A DNA stretch of 64,000 nt from Aldrovandia affinis (lineage: Eukaryota; Chordata; Actinopteri; Notacanthiformes; Halosauridae), in contig JAINUG010000386.1 in the NCBI GenBank assembly GCA_029706075.1, forward strand, positions 310,001-374,000. The letters run 5' to 3'. A program made the position numbers and the translations under genes. This document shows, piece after piece, positions 24,161 through 36,881 of this stretch; the first letter of the stretch is position 1, and the number at the start of each line of letters is the position of its first letter. Under the pieces are notes generated by a model. The model was not told the DNA's origin, made no database searches, and was given only the letters and a program-made list of their open reading frames with translations.

Positions 24161-26266
24161 ACCCATTCCATTAGGGTAGAAGGATGGGGCACCTTCACAA
24201 TATTTTCCCCAGTCCTTTTTAAATAATCCGATCTGTATAACCATCTGCAAACTTTGGCCATTTTTCATCTTCTTAAACACCCAGCTACAAAAGGTAAACA
24301 CAATGGAGCAGATATCACTAACTGGCTTCCGAGATGATGCAGCTATGAATCATGGAAAAAGTCAGAGTTTGAGAAAGTGGTCAATAAGCCGATTTCACAA
24401 CTTCCTGGTTCTATCAAAACAAATTAACTTCCACTGGGTAACGTAATTTCCGGTAATTAGAAGAGTGAAGGAATACCACACCTGGGATTCTAGTGTACCA
24501 CTCAGTTTAGCTGTAAGTGTTAACCAGATCTGGGCAACCTGCTGTCTGATGGTTAATTATCAGGGACCGATGTATCTGAAAAGTTAAGAGAAGTACCCGG
24601 CTGTGTGTCAGAGCCTCATCCACTGCCAGCCCTGTCCTTTATGAGCAGCAGTTTAATTGGCTCAGACTCCATACGTGAGAACATTTCCAATAGTCTGTTT
24701 ATGAAACTTCATTTCTTGTTCTAGTCTTAGCCTATTAACCATCATTAGCGGTCTAATTGTTACCCTAAGCATAATGTTGTAGCAATCTAGCTAGGCTAAA
24801 TAAATAAATTAGAAAATAATAAAACAGGCAACAGACTGGGCTGAGTTCTCAAATCAATGGTTTATTCATTAACAAGCTACTGTATGGCCATAACTCACGC
24901 CAAATAAAACCTACCCTTTTATTTAAAAGGGAAACTATCTGCAGTCCATCACTTTACTGTCGACAAGCACCAGAACAAAAAGAGAGAGAACAAGGGTGAC
25001 ACATTCCAATAAATATGAACTTGCAGGGCCAGCCCCCCTGCTGCTCCCCCACCCACAAGCCTGCCCGGCATTACTCATTCCAGACATTTGTGGTTGGCAG
25101 AGAACAGGCTGAATGACAGGCTGGACACTGCAAAACCTGATATGCCACAAGTCAGTACCATGCAACAGGGACACATGAACCTTGAACTATTAAGGGGGGG
25201 GTCACTACAATGTGTTGATCTCTACTGTAGTATTGTACTATGTGTGTCTTACCAAACACTTACAGAAGATATGACAGTTGTCAACTTTTAGTAAACATTT
25301 CTAATAAATTAAAAATGATTGTAAATATTACTATCATTTTACAACACAAACTTTTTAAAATAACGTAATGTGATCAGGCCATTTTGGACAATGTTAGTGG
25401 CCTACGGATATCATTCACTCCATAGAAATAAATGGGAAATAGCATTTTATTTAGCGATATCTTAAACAACTTTATCGGCTGTTTTGGACAATGTCAGTGG
25501 CCTGGTTTATGAGAAGGGACATGGGGGAAACCAGCTAGCTAGGTTTTGCCCCCTTTAAAGCATTTGGATGACCGCTAGCTTGCTGTTCACTCCGATAGGA
25601 AAGAATGGGAAAATGGCGCTTTCTTAACGATGCTTTAAACCACTTTATTGGCCGTTTAGGTCAATGACAGTGGCCTGCTTAATGAGAAGGGACATCAGGA
25701 CACCTAGCTAGCTAAGTTTTGTCACTTGCAAAGCACCAGGGAGACCGCCACATAAGAGTTTTCACAGCCCAAAATAATCCATGTAGCTAGCTAGCAACCA
25801 GAAGTTATTCTCCCCAGCGACTGAATTCAAAATGGCGGTGCGATATCGGCTTATTAGAATGAGATTTGTAAAAGCGGAAGTTGTACATGGGAGGATCATA
25901 AGGTCAGAATGACGTGAGTGGGAGGAATATGAGGTGGCATTTTGTGAGGTGGCCATTCGGTGAGGTTTTTGAGGTCTTCGTGTCTGCCACTGGACCCTTC
26001 TCCGGTAGTGGCTACTAGCCTCACAGAGGTTTCCGAACTGTCAAACAATGGGAAGAATAGGTAATGTTACATTACTAAATAAACCCAGTTTTCATTGATG
26101 TGGCCTTCTTAATGCTTTACAAAACATTCTCATTGTGCCAGCGCATTAACATATATTGGGTGTACGTTTCGCCACTTCTAGTCCACATCCCAAAACTCAA
26201 GTAGTCTTTCTTTCTTCACTCTTCATCCTCCTCCGATCAAATTGTCTGCAGATTGTAGCTAGAACA
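24161..26266. other. Intergenic or 5' flanking region, no recognised gene
   Basis: No exon was recognised. The interval separates the LINE from dctn2 exon 1 and should contain the dctn2 promoter close to 26266. It contains the short local repeat at 25375-25755. Confidence 0.45.
25375..25755. repeat. Local tandem repeat, about 2.3 diverged copies
   Basis: TTTTGGACAATG-CAGTGGCCT-like units recur at about 25382, 25482 and 25655. A paired segment, CACTCC-ATAG-AA-AATGGGAAA to AACTTTAT-GGC, recurs at about 25415 and 25588. The full unit is about 173 bp and the first copy lacks about 73 bp of the middle. It lies about 0.5-0.9 kb upstream of dctn2 exon 1. Confidence 0.6.
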
Positions 26267-26302
26267 ATGGCAGATCCCAAATACGCCAAACTGCCAGGAA
26301 TA
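26267..26302 (+). CDS. dctn2: dctn2 exon 1 coding part (dynactin subunit 2 N-terminus)
   Basis: ATG in the context AGAACAATGG starts MADPKYAKLPGI, followed directly by a strong GTAAGT donor. Human dynamitin begins MADPKYADLPGI and has its first intron at the same place. This conserved N-terminal segment helps attach dynamitin to Arp1. It lies on the plus strand, opposite to the late dctn2 exons at 10333-21623. Confidence 0.9.
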
Positions 26303-27433
26303 GTAAGTAAATTAGCGTTACAATAGAACATACAGCTGACTGCCTTGATTACTAGTTCATTATTTGTTTCGTCGACATAATCGACTTAACTCCAAGTGTG
26401 GTGAAATGTTTTGTACATAAAATGGCTCGTACTCAGCTAGACGACACAGAGTGCAGCTAGCTTCGACATCACACACCACGCTAACTGTAGCAAGCCAGTT
26501 AGCTATTTGGCAGGTAGTCGGTATGGGAAACTGTCCACACCTTTGCAATATCCCGAAACCAACAAATATGAGCTCTCCTATTGCTAAGTAGATAGCTAGG
26601 TAGCCAACTACTACTCACCAAGGCCATATTTGAAATTCCTGTCAGTTGGTCTAGTTAACTAGTTATCTTAGCTGTTAAAATGACGTTACATTACCATTGT
26701 TTTGACTTGTTAGCTGCCTAGATCTAGCTAAAACAACATTCAAGCTAGCTAACTAACTTGGTTAACTTATTGATAAATGTAATACATTGTCTAACTATAG
26801 CTAAATTTCTACCAGAAAAATGTAGCTGTGTTCTTTTCTACACTGATATTTATGTTTGACTTGTGCAGCGTGTGCTCATGGGACTGTGTAGCTTAAGCTC
26901 TGACGGGTGCAGGTGGCGTTAGCGACTAGTGCTCTGACTGTACAGTATATCATAACGTACACTAGTCGGGACTCGAACCAGAGAGATTTTTCCATTCCCA
27001 ACTAGAGTGTGGTATGACAGCTAACTTAATTGCTAGCTAATAATTCCTAGATTTAACCGAGCACTGAACTGAATATAGACAGTAACTAGCAGCTAGTGTT
27101 CACGCATATTGCTTGCTATAAATATGTGTGATAAATGCATGATCACTTACTAAGCCTTGTGTTAGCAAGCAACTAGCAACAACAGATATCGATATACAAT
27201 GTCCGTGAACGCTAATGTTAGCTAGCTAATTAACTTGCTGGTTCTCACTGTTGTATGTATGTGCTGCGATCTGCGAACTTGCTTGACTACTGCAGAGTCT
27301 GGCATAACAACAACAACAAATGCGGTGAGCACAGACCAGTGCTTCATTTGTAAAATAAGAGATGCCGGGGCTCAACTCGCCTCCCCCAACCACACGCCGC
27401 GGAAGAATATTTTAATTTCAGCTGATTAAGTTG
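26303..27433 (+). other. dctn2 intron 1, unique part
   Basis: Starts with GTAAGT. The sequence is rich in GCTAGC and TAGCTA words, common in fish introns, and shows no exon or recognised transposon. It ends where the 5.8-kb duplicated block begins. Confidence 0.5.
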
Positions 27434-28551
27434 ATAAAACCAATGAAGATAAAAGTAACTAATAGATAATCATTGTTGGTAACCGTGGTATAAGCTTTGG
27501 CTTCGGCGACCACCCCTGTCGTACATTATTTCCCAATAACGGGACAGCCCGTCATGGTTTATTCCTTACTTATGATTGGCTCACTGCCTCGCGCACCTAC
27601 TCTTGTAATGTTCGCTGGAGGTAAACGTTGTTGTTGTCACACTTTATATATTTATGAGCTCGGGGCTCTGATTCTGAGTTAGACATTTGCCAGGGCGCAA
27701 AATCGGATTCTTGGCATTTGCCGGGGCTGTGCCACTGCATGTCAGTGACAATGTGTCGCTTTTCCCATTTGGAACTACAGAAAAAGTTTGAGTATCCGTG
27801 CATAATGTGTTTGTTACGATGTGAGTGTAAAACATAAGTTTAGTTCCAGCTAGGTAACAAAAAAACAAAAACAAAAAATCCTAAATTCATAGTCGTCAGC
27901 AGGGCGATCACTTGGAAATCGAAGGTCGTCCTTCGTAATTTTTAGTCGTCTGAGACAATAGGACGACTGCTAATCTGGGCCCCTGCTTGCCTTGGACGTT
28001 GCTAATAATTTGCTGCCACATTTTTTAAACGAATTAACAGCATTTCATAATGACAATATTTCACAATTTTCGGAATGGGCGCAAAGCAGTTGTCCTGCAC
28101 TGGTCGTTGAAATTTAACCGTTAGCTCCTTAATCTGGGGTATTTGCTAGTTAATTAGTTAAATAAGAATATACGCTTATTTGAGTGGGTAGGACTACATA
28201 AATACTGGAAATCCAATTTGAATGTTCGAATGTAGGTCACCTTTTACCATTTCAGCATGGCTTTGTTACATCAAACTGCTTAGATTGCTTACATAAATGT
28301 TCAGACGATTTACATTTGAAATGAAAGCAGGGTCAAATATAGCAAAAGCAAGGCATGTATATATACTACTATAGTCAAGTTATATTTAGCTCAGTTTGCA
28401 CTCAACAGATGAAGCAGCAATCCAAGACAGGAGTATGGTAACTGCACCAATACTGATCAAGAATCTAAACCCAAAACCATGTAAGACTAGTTAATTTATG
28501 CATTTATTTGGACAGTTTTTGTGGTTAACAGACTGCTTTTTTGTTCTTTAG

Positions 28552-28620
28552 ACCTCTAATAAGCCCGATGTTTATGAGACTAGTGACCTGCCAGAGGATG
28601 ACCAGGCACAGTTTGAGTCA
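28552..28620 (+). CDS. dctn2: dctn2 exon 2, first copy
   Basis: A 69-nt phase-0 exon lies between TTGTTCTTTAG and GTGAGTATG. It encodes [20 protein letters not shown] then FES (23 residues). Human dynamitin has [20 protein letters not shown] then FDA directly after LPGI, so exon length and phase match exactly. The [15 protein letters not shown] core is the signature of the family N-terminus. No exon 3 was found downstream in this window. Confidence 0.9.
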
Positions 28621-28929
28621 GTGAGTATGAGAGAGGAGGAGCAAGACTTACATTTCAACATCAACATCCTCATTCCACGATCCAAGGTGACCTCTGCCCT
28701 CCTGACTCCCACTTGGGTTCGAACCAACATCCTTCTAATAATCCCATTAATCTAGAGCCCTAACTTGCATTGACTTCACTAAGAGTTTTGCCAGGTAAAT
28801 GACTACTACGGTTAAAAATAACACAGAAGAAGGGGGTCTAGGCCAGGCATTGCAGCATTAGGTAGCATTTGCACATTTGCAGTTAACATGAAATCAAATA
28901 AAAAGGAGAAATATTTGCAATTAACCTTT

Positions 28930-29060
28930 TTCTTCATGCACCGATATATCGGTGGACTATCGGTATCGGCCAATATTTGCCTTGTTGACTGCAATCATCT
29001 TATCGGCTAATAAGATCAAATTTACAGATGGCAGTGGCCGATAATTATCTGTTAATTTGT
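28930..29060. repeat. TATCGG-rich DNA-transposon-like fragment
   Basis: CACCGATATATCGGTGGAC, CTATCGGTATCGGCCAATAT and GGCCGATAATTATCTG resemble ends of a widespread fish non-autonomous DNA element. The first segment contains an inverted repeat, CACCGATATATCGGTG. The same block recurs at about 34780-34905 in duplication copy 2. Confidence 0.4.
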
Positions 29061-29659
29061 GTTACGTCAATCTGGTCTAAATGTTCAAACTTGAAAGGAA
29101 TGGCAACATCTTTTATTTACAAGCTAAACTGACTGAAACCATGCCTGAAACCATCTGATTGTTGTGTGGAAAAAACTTGGATTGTTGAGGATTTCTTAAA
29201 CAGTATTAAAAGCTTTTATTACGCACAGCTGCACGTAGACCCGTGTCACACAGGACACCGAATCTCCCACCTTCAGATTTAAATGCCATATTTATAACAG
29301 ACAAACTGGAATGGGAGGGAACCAGATAAAAGGGGAGGTAACAGGACGTTAACTTAAGCTTAAAAGGAATATACTCAGTATAATTGGAGACACACTTTCA
29401 ACTGTGTGAGGTTAGTGGCTATCATGGGAGCTTGCCATAACTCCCACATGGAACTTCTGTCCTGGCATAAAATCAATGCAATAGTCAGCAGTTCTGAATG
29501 GCCAGCCCATCATAAGCATGCCCATCTTTGCAGATTGAGGGTTATGGAAACATACCCAAAAAAGTGATCTATTTGCAGCCTGTTTTACTTTCATGGCTAA
29601 CATTAATAGTGTGTTTCTATGCTGAGTGTTTTATTCTTCACCTGACTGTCTTCTTCACC

Positions 29660-29790
29660 TTCTTTTCTTACATTTATATTTACATTTTAAGCATTTAGCA
29701 GACGCTCTTATTCAGAGCAACTTGCAAGATGTGCATTAATACATGATAGGAACAATCATAGTTTGTGCAAGAGATCAGTGCAGTGCAGTG
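29660..29790 (-). mobile_element. LINE/SINE 3' tail fragment
   Basis: The plus strand reads TTTAGCAGACGCTCTTATTC and GATGTGCATTAATACATGAT; its reverse complement matches the tail at about 7500-7590. An orphan 3' end with no coding part. Confidence 0.6.
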
Positions 29791-31044
29791 CAGGATTTTA
29801 ATTTCAAAGTTTTTGGTGCGGTACCAGTCCTTGTTACAAGTTGCTATCATTCCCCCTTTGTTCACATGCATCACACTGTGATACATGCGAGTATGGTACA
29901 GTAACAGGCTGGTGGACACAACCAGGTGGCCAGTCCGGCCATGCCACAACCCATCTAAGTGAAGGTTGCAATCATTGCCGGCCCATTTCCAATAGTCAGT
30001 TCCATTCTAATCTTTTTGTAGGCTTGCTACATCTACCAGTGAGACAGGCTTTGGCAATGATGAACCTTTGAAACAAAAACATGCAAAGCAATATCACAAC
30101 ATAGTACAAGAAATATTGCATGGAATATCACAATGTAAAACAGAGTAAAAAGGGTTTACTACAAAAGTGAGTTACTGGCTTGAGCAGAGTCAGATGTGCA
30201 ATAGTTAATCATCAAGATCTCCCCATCCAACTGGATGGGCACGCACATGTACAAACACACACATATATATACATACACAAATCTTGTCGACACACCCACA
30301 CTCTTGAAGCGTGCACCTTCAGTCCTATTGACACTAGTATGCATACCATAATTACCAAGACTTTGGTTAATTTGTTAATTTATATATATATATAATTTTA
30401 AAAAAATCCAGGAGTTCATGACATTACCTAGACACAATTCCAATGTTATATAACTTCCTTATCAATATTATTATTTAACCACATTTTATTGTAGACATTT
30501 TTATAATTTTTAAAATATTAAATGCATATGTTTTCTACAACAAAATCCGGTACATAATATATACTTTATTAGGATGGTATCACAGAATCCCTCAACTTTC
30601 CAACAAGTCACCTTCCATCTCCTAATCAGTTTCGCATCACTAAAATGATGCTTCAAAATAGTACTGATAGCTGAACTTGATCACTGTTGAACACAATATG
30701 CTGTGTAGACTGAAGCTGATACTCGAGTTCTGCTTGACCATAGTGTATGCCTCAAAACCGTACTTCTGCCATCATCCATTGTACATATCTTGATGGATGC
30801 CACTATGAACGTTCACCTGGAGCACAGTTCAATCTACTTATGGAAATATCCACCATTATTTACCTCATAATGAATACTAGGCTAGCAAATTACAGGTTAT
30901 AGAGAATTATCAATATTGTTTATATCTCAGTAGCACGATATTTAACTTTTAACAAGACTGCAACAATCTCTGCCATGAGAGTTCACCTAGCTAAGGAGCA
31001 TGCATGGCTTCCAAGACCGCTCAAGACTGACCCTTACTTTAACT

Positions 31045-31363
31045 CAGTGTTTCTCACTGGGGGGGGGCGGTGCGATGCCAGGGGGGGCGCGTGTGACCAG
31101 AGGCGTAGCGTGGGGGGTGCAAGAGGGGCGCAAAATTGAAGAAAACGTTAAAAAAACAACCTTTTAGCACCGTGGACGGGTTCCGAGGCGCGTAGCACCC
31201 GGTCCGCGAAATACATAAACTGGTCTCAGCTTTTTCCGCGTAGCACCCCCCTGGTCCGCGAAATAAACGAACTGGTCTCAGCTTTTTTCGCGTAGCACCC
31301 CGGTCCGCGAAATAATTTCTTCTTCCTAGGGGGGGCGTAACAGAAAATAATTGAGAAGCACTG
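31045..31363. mobile_element. Non-autonomous hAT element, copy 1
   Basis: The element starts CAGTGTTTCTCA and ends TGAGAAGCACTG, short inverted repeats of hAT type. It is flanked by the perfect 8-bp duplication CTTTAACT at 31037-31044 and 31364-31371, the hAT hallmark. Inside are three copies of an about 50-bp unit with GGTCCGCGAAATA and AACTGGTCTCAGCTTTTT, plus G and C runs. No coding capacity. Confidence 0.9.
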
Positions 31364-31371
31364 CTTTAACT

Positions 31372-31992
31372 GTTTGTAACCCCTCTTCGCTCAGTTCTTC
31401 TTTCAACATCAAAATACATTAAAAGAGAGAACGAACAAGAAATTGCTGAAAAAAATATTATAACCCCCTTTGTAACATCAAATGGAGAGGTGATTGTGCT
31501 ACTGATCTATTGTGACTTTAGCCACATATAAATGTATTGATATAAAAAAAATACTACTTAGACTAGCTTTCCATTTAAACCACAGCTACCCAGGTAACAT
31601 TAGCTTCAAAGGTAACATATGCATTGTAGTGAACCGCAACCCTGCCTACACCAAACTTAATTACGAACCCCAATCCAACGCTGGACTGCACCCATTTTCC
31701 ACTCCCCTCCTCCCAGCATCCCCGCCTAACATGCTCTGACCTAGTAATTTAGGGGGGCTCTTGGTTCTGATTACAGGAAGATGGAGGTGCCCGGGGACTG
31801 GTATGGTTGCAAAACCTGTCGAACTGGTGAATCATAAATTGGTTAGCTTGACTGACTTGGGGAAGGGGAATGCAATTGTGCCACTTGAGTCAGTAGCTGC
31901 TCTTTGGGGGTTGTCATCCTCTGGCCAGCCTTTGAAGTTCCAGCCCAGCAGATGGCTGGACTAGAATCTGGCCTGAGGCACCATTTATGGCC
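31372..31992. other. No recognised gene
   Basis: Lies between the small hAT element and the hAT transposase end. It may be non-coding sequence of the larger hAT element, whose outer inverted repeats were not identified. Confidence 0.35.
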
Positions 31993-33271
31993 TCAATGTT
32001 GGAAGGTGATTTTGTGTTTTGGACGTTTTAGGAGGTTTTGATTATCATCCATTCTTATGTTGATGTTCATGGAGATTGTATGTAGGCTAGTGGTTTTGAT
32101 GCGCAAGATGTCACGCAGGTGAGAGTCACTTAGTCTCGTCCTCAAGCGGTTCTTGTTAATGTTCATAACCGAGAATGTCTTCTCGCACAAGTATGTCGAG
32201 CCAAACAAGCTCAGCATTTTCTTAGCAAATGTTAGAATCTCTTGGAACCTGCCTTTATCCAGCTGGCGGTAAAAGTTGACAAGAGGGAGCTGTTGGTGCC
32301 GACTGCGTCACTCGGCGTCACACTGCAGCTCAATGAGCTCCAGCTGCAGGTGGTCTGGAGCGTCATCAGGGTCCACGGAGAAAGGAGAGGAAAAAAGTGT
32401 GATCTCCTTTTCAATAGCTGCAAAATCCCGAAAGCGCTTTTGAAACTCCTCAGCCAGAGATGAGATGTCTGCTGCATACCTCCTCATTTGCGCACTGATA
32501 TTGTTCTGTGGAAAACTGGTCATTATTTCCTGCAGCGATGGGAAATGTGTGGTATTGGGCTGTGTTTGTGACAGGTGCCTTTGGAAAAGTAGCAGCTTGA
32601 TCCCAAAGGCTTTGATGTGTGAATACAATACGTGTTATGTCAACTAAAAATCCAAATCCAAAATCAGCCAGCCAAACAGGATCAGATAGTTCTGGCATCG
32701 GTTGTCCCTCTTTTGCCAAGAATTGTCCGATTTCCTCCCTAAGAGAGTAGAAGCGCTGCAGTGCAGACCCCCGACTGAGCCATCTTACGTCGTTGTGATA
32801 CACAACATCTCCGTATTCAGCCTGGATGTCGAGTAGAAACTGTTGAAACTGGCGGTGGCACAGGGCTTTGGAGCGAATATAATTAATAGCCTTTATCACC
32901 GGTTTCATAACATGATCGTATTTCAGATGTTTGGCACAGAGAACTTGTTGGTGAATAATACAGTGGAGTTTTATAGCTTTGCCTCCTTCTTCGCTGACTT
33001 TGTTACAGACTAGGGTTGATAATCCACTTCGCTCGCCAACCATGGCAGGTGCACCATCCGTAATAATCCCAGTGACCTTATTCCACGGTAGTTTCATGTC
33101 ATCTACGGCGGAACAAACAGAAACAAATAAATGTGTTCCTCTTGTTTGGTCCTTAAGGCTCTGGAGGTCAAGTAGCTCTTCACTCACGTTCATTTCATTG
33201 TCCACTCCTCTCAAAAAAATAAGTAACTGAGCGGTGTCAGATGCATCCGTGCTTTCGTCGCAGGCTAACGA
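31993..33271 (-). pseudogene. hAT transposase, duplication copy 1 (truncated by the duplication junction)
   Basis: Minus-strand translation at 32450-33214 has GIITDGAPAMVGERSGLSTL, KLHCIIHQQVLCAK and YHNDVRWLSRGSALQRFYSL, a hAT transposase core of the type found in GTF2IRD2/ZBED-related proteins. Further frames give FPQNNISAQMRRYAADISSL (32308-32628) and the C-terminal hAT dimerisation region GSTYLCEKTFSVMNINKNRL (31993-32217). At least two frame changes separate these. The N-terminal part is cut off at 33271 where copy 2 of the duplication starts. Confidence 0.85.
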
Positions 33272-34391
33272 ATAAAACCAATGAAGATAAAAGTAACTAA
33301 TAGATAATCATTGTTGGTAACCGTGGTATAAGCTTTGGCTTCGGCGACCACCCCTGTCGTACATTATTTCCCAATAACGGGACAGCCCGTCATGGTTTAT
33401 TCCTTACTTATGATTGGCTCACTGCCTCGCGCACCTACTCTTGTAATGTTCGCTGGAGGTAAACGTTGTTGTTGTCACACTTTATATATTTATGAGCTCG
33501 GGGCTCTGATTCTGAGTTAGACATTTGCCAGGGCGCAAAATCGGATTCTTGGCATTTGCCGGGGCTGTGCCACTGCATGTCAGTGACAATGTGTCGCTTT
33601 TCCCATTTGGAACTACAGAAAAAAGTTTGAGTATCCGTGCATAATGTGTTTGTTACGATGTGAGTGTAAAACATAAGTTTAGTTCCAGCTAGGTAACAAA
33701 AAAACAAAAACAAAAAAATCCTAAATTCATAGTCGTCAGCAGGGCGATCACTTGGAAATCGAAGGTCGTCCTTCGTAATTTTTAGTCGTCTGAGACAATA
33801 GGACGACTGCTAATCTGGGCCCCTGCTTGCCTTGGACGTTGCTAATAATTTGCTGCCACATTTTTTAAACGAATTAACAGCATTTCATAATGACAATATT
33901 TCACAATTTTCGGAATGGGCGCAAAGCAGTTGTCCTGCACTGGTCGTTGAAATTTAACCGTTAGCTCCTTAATCTGGGGTATTTGCTAGTTAATTAGTTA
34001 AATAAGAATATACGCTTATTTGAGTGGGTAGGACTACATAAATACTGGAAATCCAATTTGAATGTTCGAATGTAGGTCACCTTTTACCATTTCAGCATGG
34101 CTTTGTTACATCAAACTGCTTAGATTGCTTACATAAATGTTCAGACGATTTACATTTGAAATGAAAGCAGGGTCAAATATAGCAAAAGCAAGGCATGTAT
34201 ATATACTACTATAGTCAAGTTATATTTAGCTCAGTTTGCACTCAACAGATGAAGCAGCAATCCAAGACAGGAGTATGGTAACTGCACCAATACTGATCAA
34301 GAATCTAAACCCAAAACCATGTAAGACTAGTTAATTTATGCATTTATTTGGACAGTTTTTGTGGTTAACAGACTGCTTTTTTGTTCTTTAG

Positions 34392-34460
34392 ACCTCTAAT
34401 AAGCCCGATGTTTATGAGACTAGTGACCTGCCAGAGGATGACCAGGCACAGTTTGAGTCA
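34392..34460 (+). CDS. dctn2: dctn2 exon 2, second copy
   Basis: Identical in coding sequence and splice borders (TTCTTTAG acceptor, GTGAGTATG donor) to 28552-28620. Because the exon is 69 nt and phase 0, inclusion of both copies would keep frame and add 23 residues. Present only because of the 5.8-kb duplication. Confidence 0.9.
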
Positions 34461-35504
34461 GTGAGTATGAGAGAGGAGGAGCAAGACTTACATTTCAACA
34501 TCAACATCCTCATTCCACGATCCAAGGTGACCTCTGCCCTCCTGACTCCCACTTGGGTTCCGAACCAACATCCTTCTAATAATCCCATTAATCTAGAGCC
34601 CTAACTTGCATTGACTTCACTAAGAGTTTTGCCAGGTAAATGACTACTACGGTTAAAAATAACACAGAAGAAGGGGGTCTAGGCCAGGCATTGCAGCATT
34701 AGGTAGCATTTGCACATTTGCAGTTAACATGAAATCAAATAAAAAAGGAGAAATATTTGCAATTAACCTTTTTCTTCATGCACCGATATATCGGTGGACT
34801 ATCGGTATCGGCCAATATTTGCCTTGTTGACTGCAATCATCTTATCGGCTAATAAGATCAAATTTACAGATGGCAGTGGCCGATAATTATCTGTTAATTT
34901 GTGTTACGTCAATCTGGTCTAAATGTTCAAACTTGAAAGGAATGGCAACATCTTTTATTTACAAGCTAAACTGACTGAAACCATGCCTGAAACCATCTGA
35001 TTGTTGTGTGGAAAAAACTTGGATTGTTGAGGATTTCTTAAACAGTATTAAAAGCTTTTATTACGCACAGCTGCACGTAGACCCGTGTCACACAGGACAC
35101 CGAATCTCCCACCTTCAGATTTAAATGCCATATTTATAACAGACAAACTGGAATGGGAGGGAACCAGATAAAAGGGGAGGTAACAGGACGTTAACTTAAG
35201 CTTAAAAGGAATATACTCAGTATAATTGGAGACACACTTTCAACTGTGTGAGGTTAGTGGCTATCATGGGAGCTTGCCATAACTCCCACATGGAACTTCT
35301 GTCCTGGCATAAAATCAATGCAATAGTCAGCAGTTCTGAATGGCCAGCCCATCATAAGCATGCCCATCTTTGCAGATTGAGGGTTATGGAAACATACCCA
35401 AAAAAGTGATCTATTTGCAGCCTGTTTTACTTTCATGGCTAACATTAATAGTGTGTTTCTATGCTGAGTGTTTTATTCTTCACCTGACTGTCTTCTTCAC
35501 CTTC

Positions 35505-35640
35505 TTTTCTTACATTTATATTTACATTTTAAGCATTTAGCAGACGCTCTTATTCAGAGCAACTTGCAAGATGTGCATTAATACATGATAGGAACAATCA
35601 TAGTTTGTGCAAGAGATCAGTGCAGTGCAGTGCAGGATTT
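35505..35640 (-). mobile_element. LINE/SINE 3' tail fragment, duplication copy 2
   Basis: Same block as 29660-29790, carried along in the duplication. Confidence 0.6.
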
Positions 35641-36881
35641 TAATTTCAAAGTTTTTGGTGCGGTACCAGTCCTTGTTACAAGTTGCTATCATTCCCCCTT
35701 TGTTCACATGCATCACACTGTGATACATGCGAGTATGGTACAGTAACAGGCTGGTGGACACAACCAGGTGGCCAGTCGGCCATGCCACAACCCATCTAAG
35801 TGAAGGTTGCAATCATTGCCGGCCCATTTCCAATAGTCAGTTCCATTCTAATCTTTTGTAGGCTTGCTACATCTACCAGTGAGACAGGCTTTGGCAATGA
35901 TGAACCTTTGAAACAAAAACATGCAAAGCAATATCACAACATAGTACAAGAAATATTGCATGGAATATCACAATGTAAAACAGAGTAAAAAGGGTTTACT
36001 ACAAAAGTGAGTTACTGGCTTGAGCAGAGTCAGATGTGCAATAGTTAATCATCAAGATCTCCCCATCCAACTGGATGGGCACGCACATGTACAAACACAC
36101 ACATATATATACATACACAAATGCGCATGCGCACACCCACACACTCTGAAGCGTGCACCTTCAGTCCTATTGACACTAGTATGCATACCATAATTACCAA
36201 GACTTTGGTTAATTTGTTAATTTATATATATATATAATTTTAAAAAAATCCAGGAGTTCATGACATTACCTAGACACAATTCCAATGTTATATAACTTCC
36301 TTATCAATATTATTATTTAACCACATTTTATTGTAGACATTTTTATAATTTTTAAAATATTAAATGCATATGTTTTCTACAACAAAATCACATAATATAT
36401 ACTTTATTAGGATGGTATCACAGAATCCCTCAACTTTCCAACAAGTCACCTTCCATCTCTAATCAGTTTCGCATCACTAAAATGATGCTTCAAAATAGTA
36501 CTGATAGCTGAACTTGATCACTGTTGAACACAATATGCTGTGTAGACTGAAGCTGATACTCGAGTTCTGCTTGACCATAGTGTATGCCTCAAAACCGTAC
36601 TTCTGCCATCATCCATTGTACATATCTTGATGGATGCCACTATGAACGTTCACCTGGAGCACAGTTCAATCTACTTATGGAAATATCCACCATTATTTAC
36701 CTCATAATGAATACTAGGCTAGCAAATTACAGGTTATAGAGAATTATCAATATTGTTTATATCTCAGTAGCACGATATTTAACTTTTAACAAGACTGCAA
36801 CAATCTCTGCCATGAGAGTTCACCTAGCTAAGGAGCATGCATGGCTTCCAAGACCGCTCAAGACTGACCCTTACTTTAACT

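Larger units (their letters stand above)
28621..31044. other. Presumed dctn2 intron 2 sequence in duplication copy 1
   Basis: Contains the TATCGG-rich element (28930-29060), a LINE/SINE tail (29660-29790) and short CA/TA runs (about 30245-30290 and 30382-30394). A GGGTTCGAACC word at about 28714-28726 resembles a pol III B box but no SINE body was confirmed. No coding exon was recognised. Confidence 0.45.
27434..33271. repeat. Segmental tandem duplication, copy 1 (about 5.84 kb)
   Basis: The block starting ATAAAACCAATGAAG at 27434 recurs from 33272 with an offset of about 5838 bp and close to 99 percent identity by eye. Most differences are one-base length changes in homopolymers. The block contains dctn2 exon 2, LINE/SINE tails, a small hAT element and most of a hAT transposase. 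Copy 1 ends abruptly inside the transposase (about 33271) where copy 2 begins. Confidence 0.95.

Noticed and set aside
27597..27874. Short frames repeated at 33435-33713
   Set aside because: Same reason: duplicated intron sequence, with a frame that differs between copies through one homopolymer base.
29412..29603. Short minus-strand frame present in both duplication copies
   Set aside because: Its conservation reflects the recent duplication, not selection; no recognisable domain.
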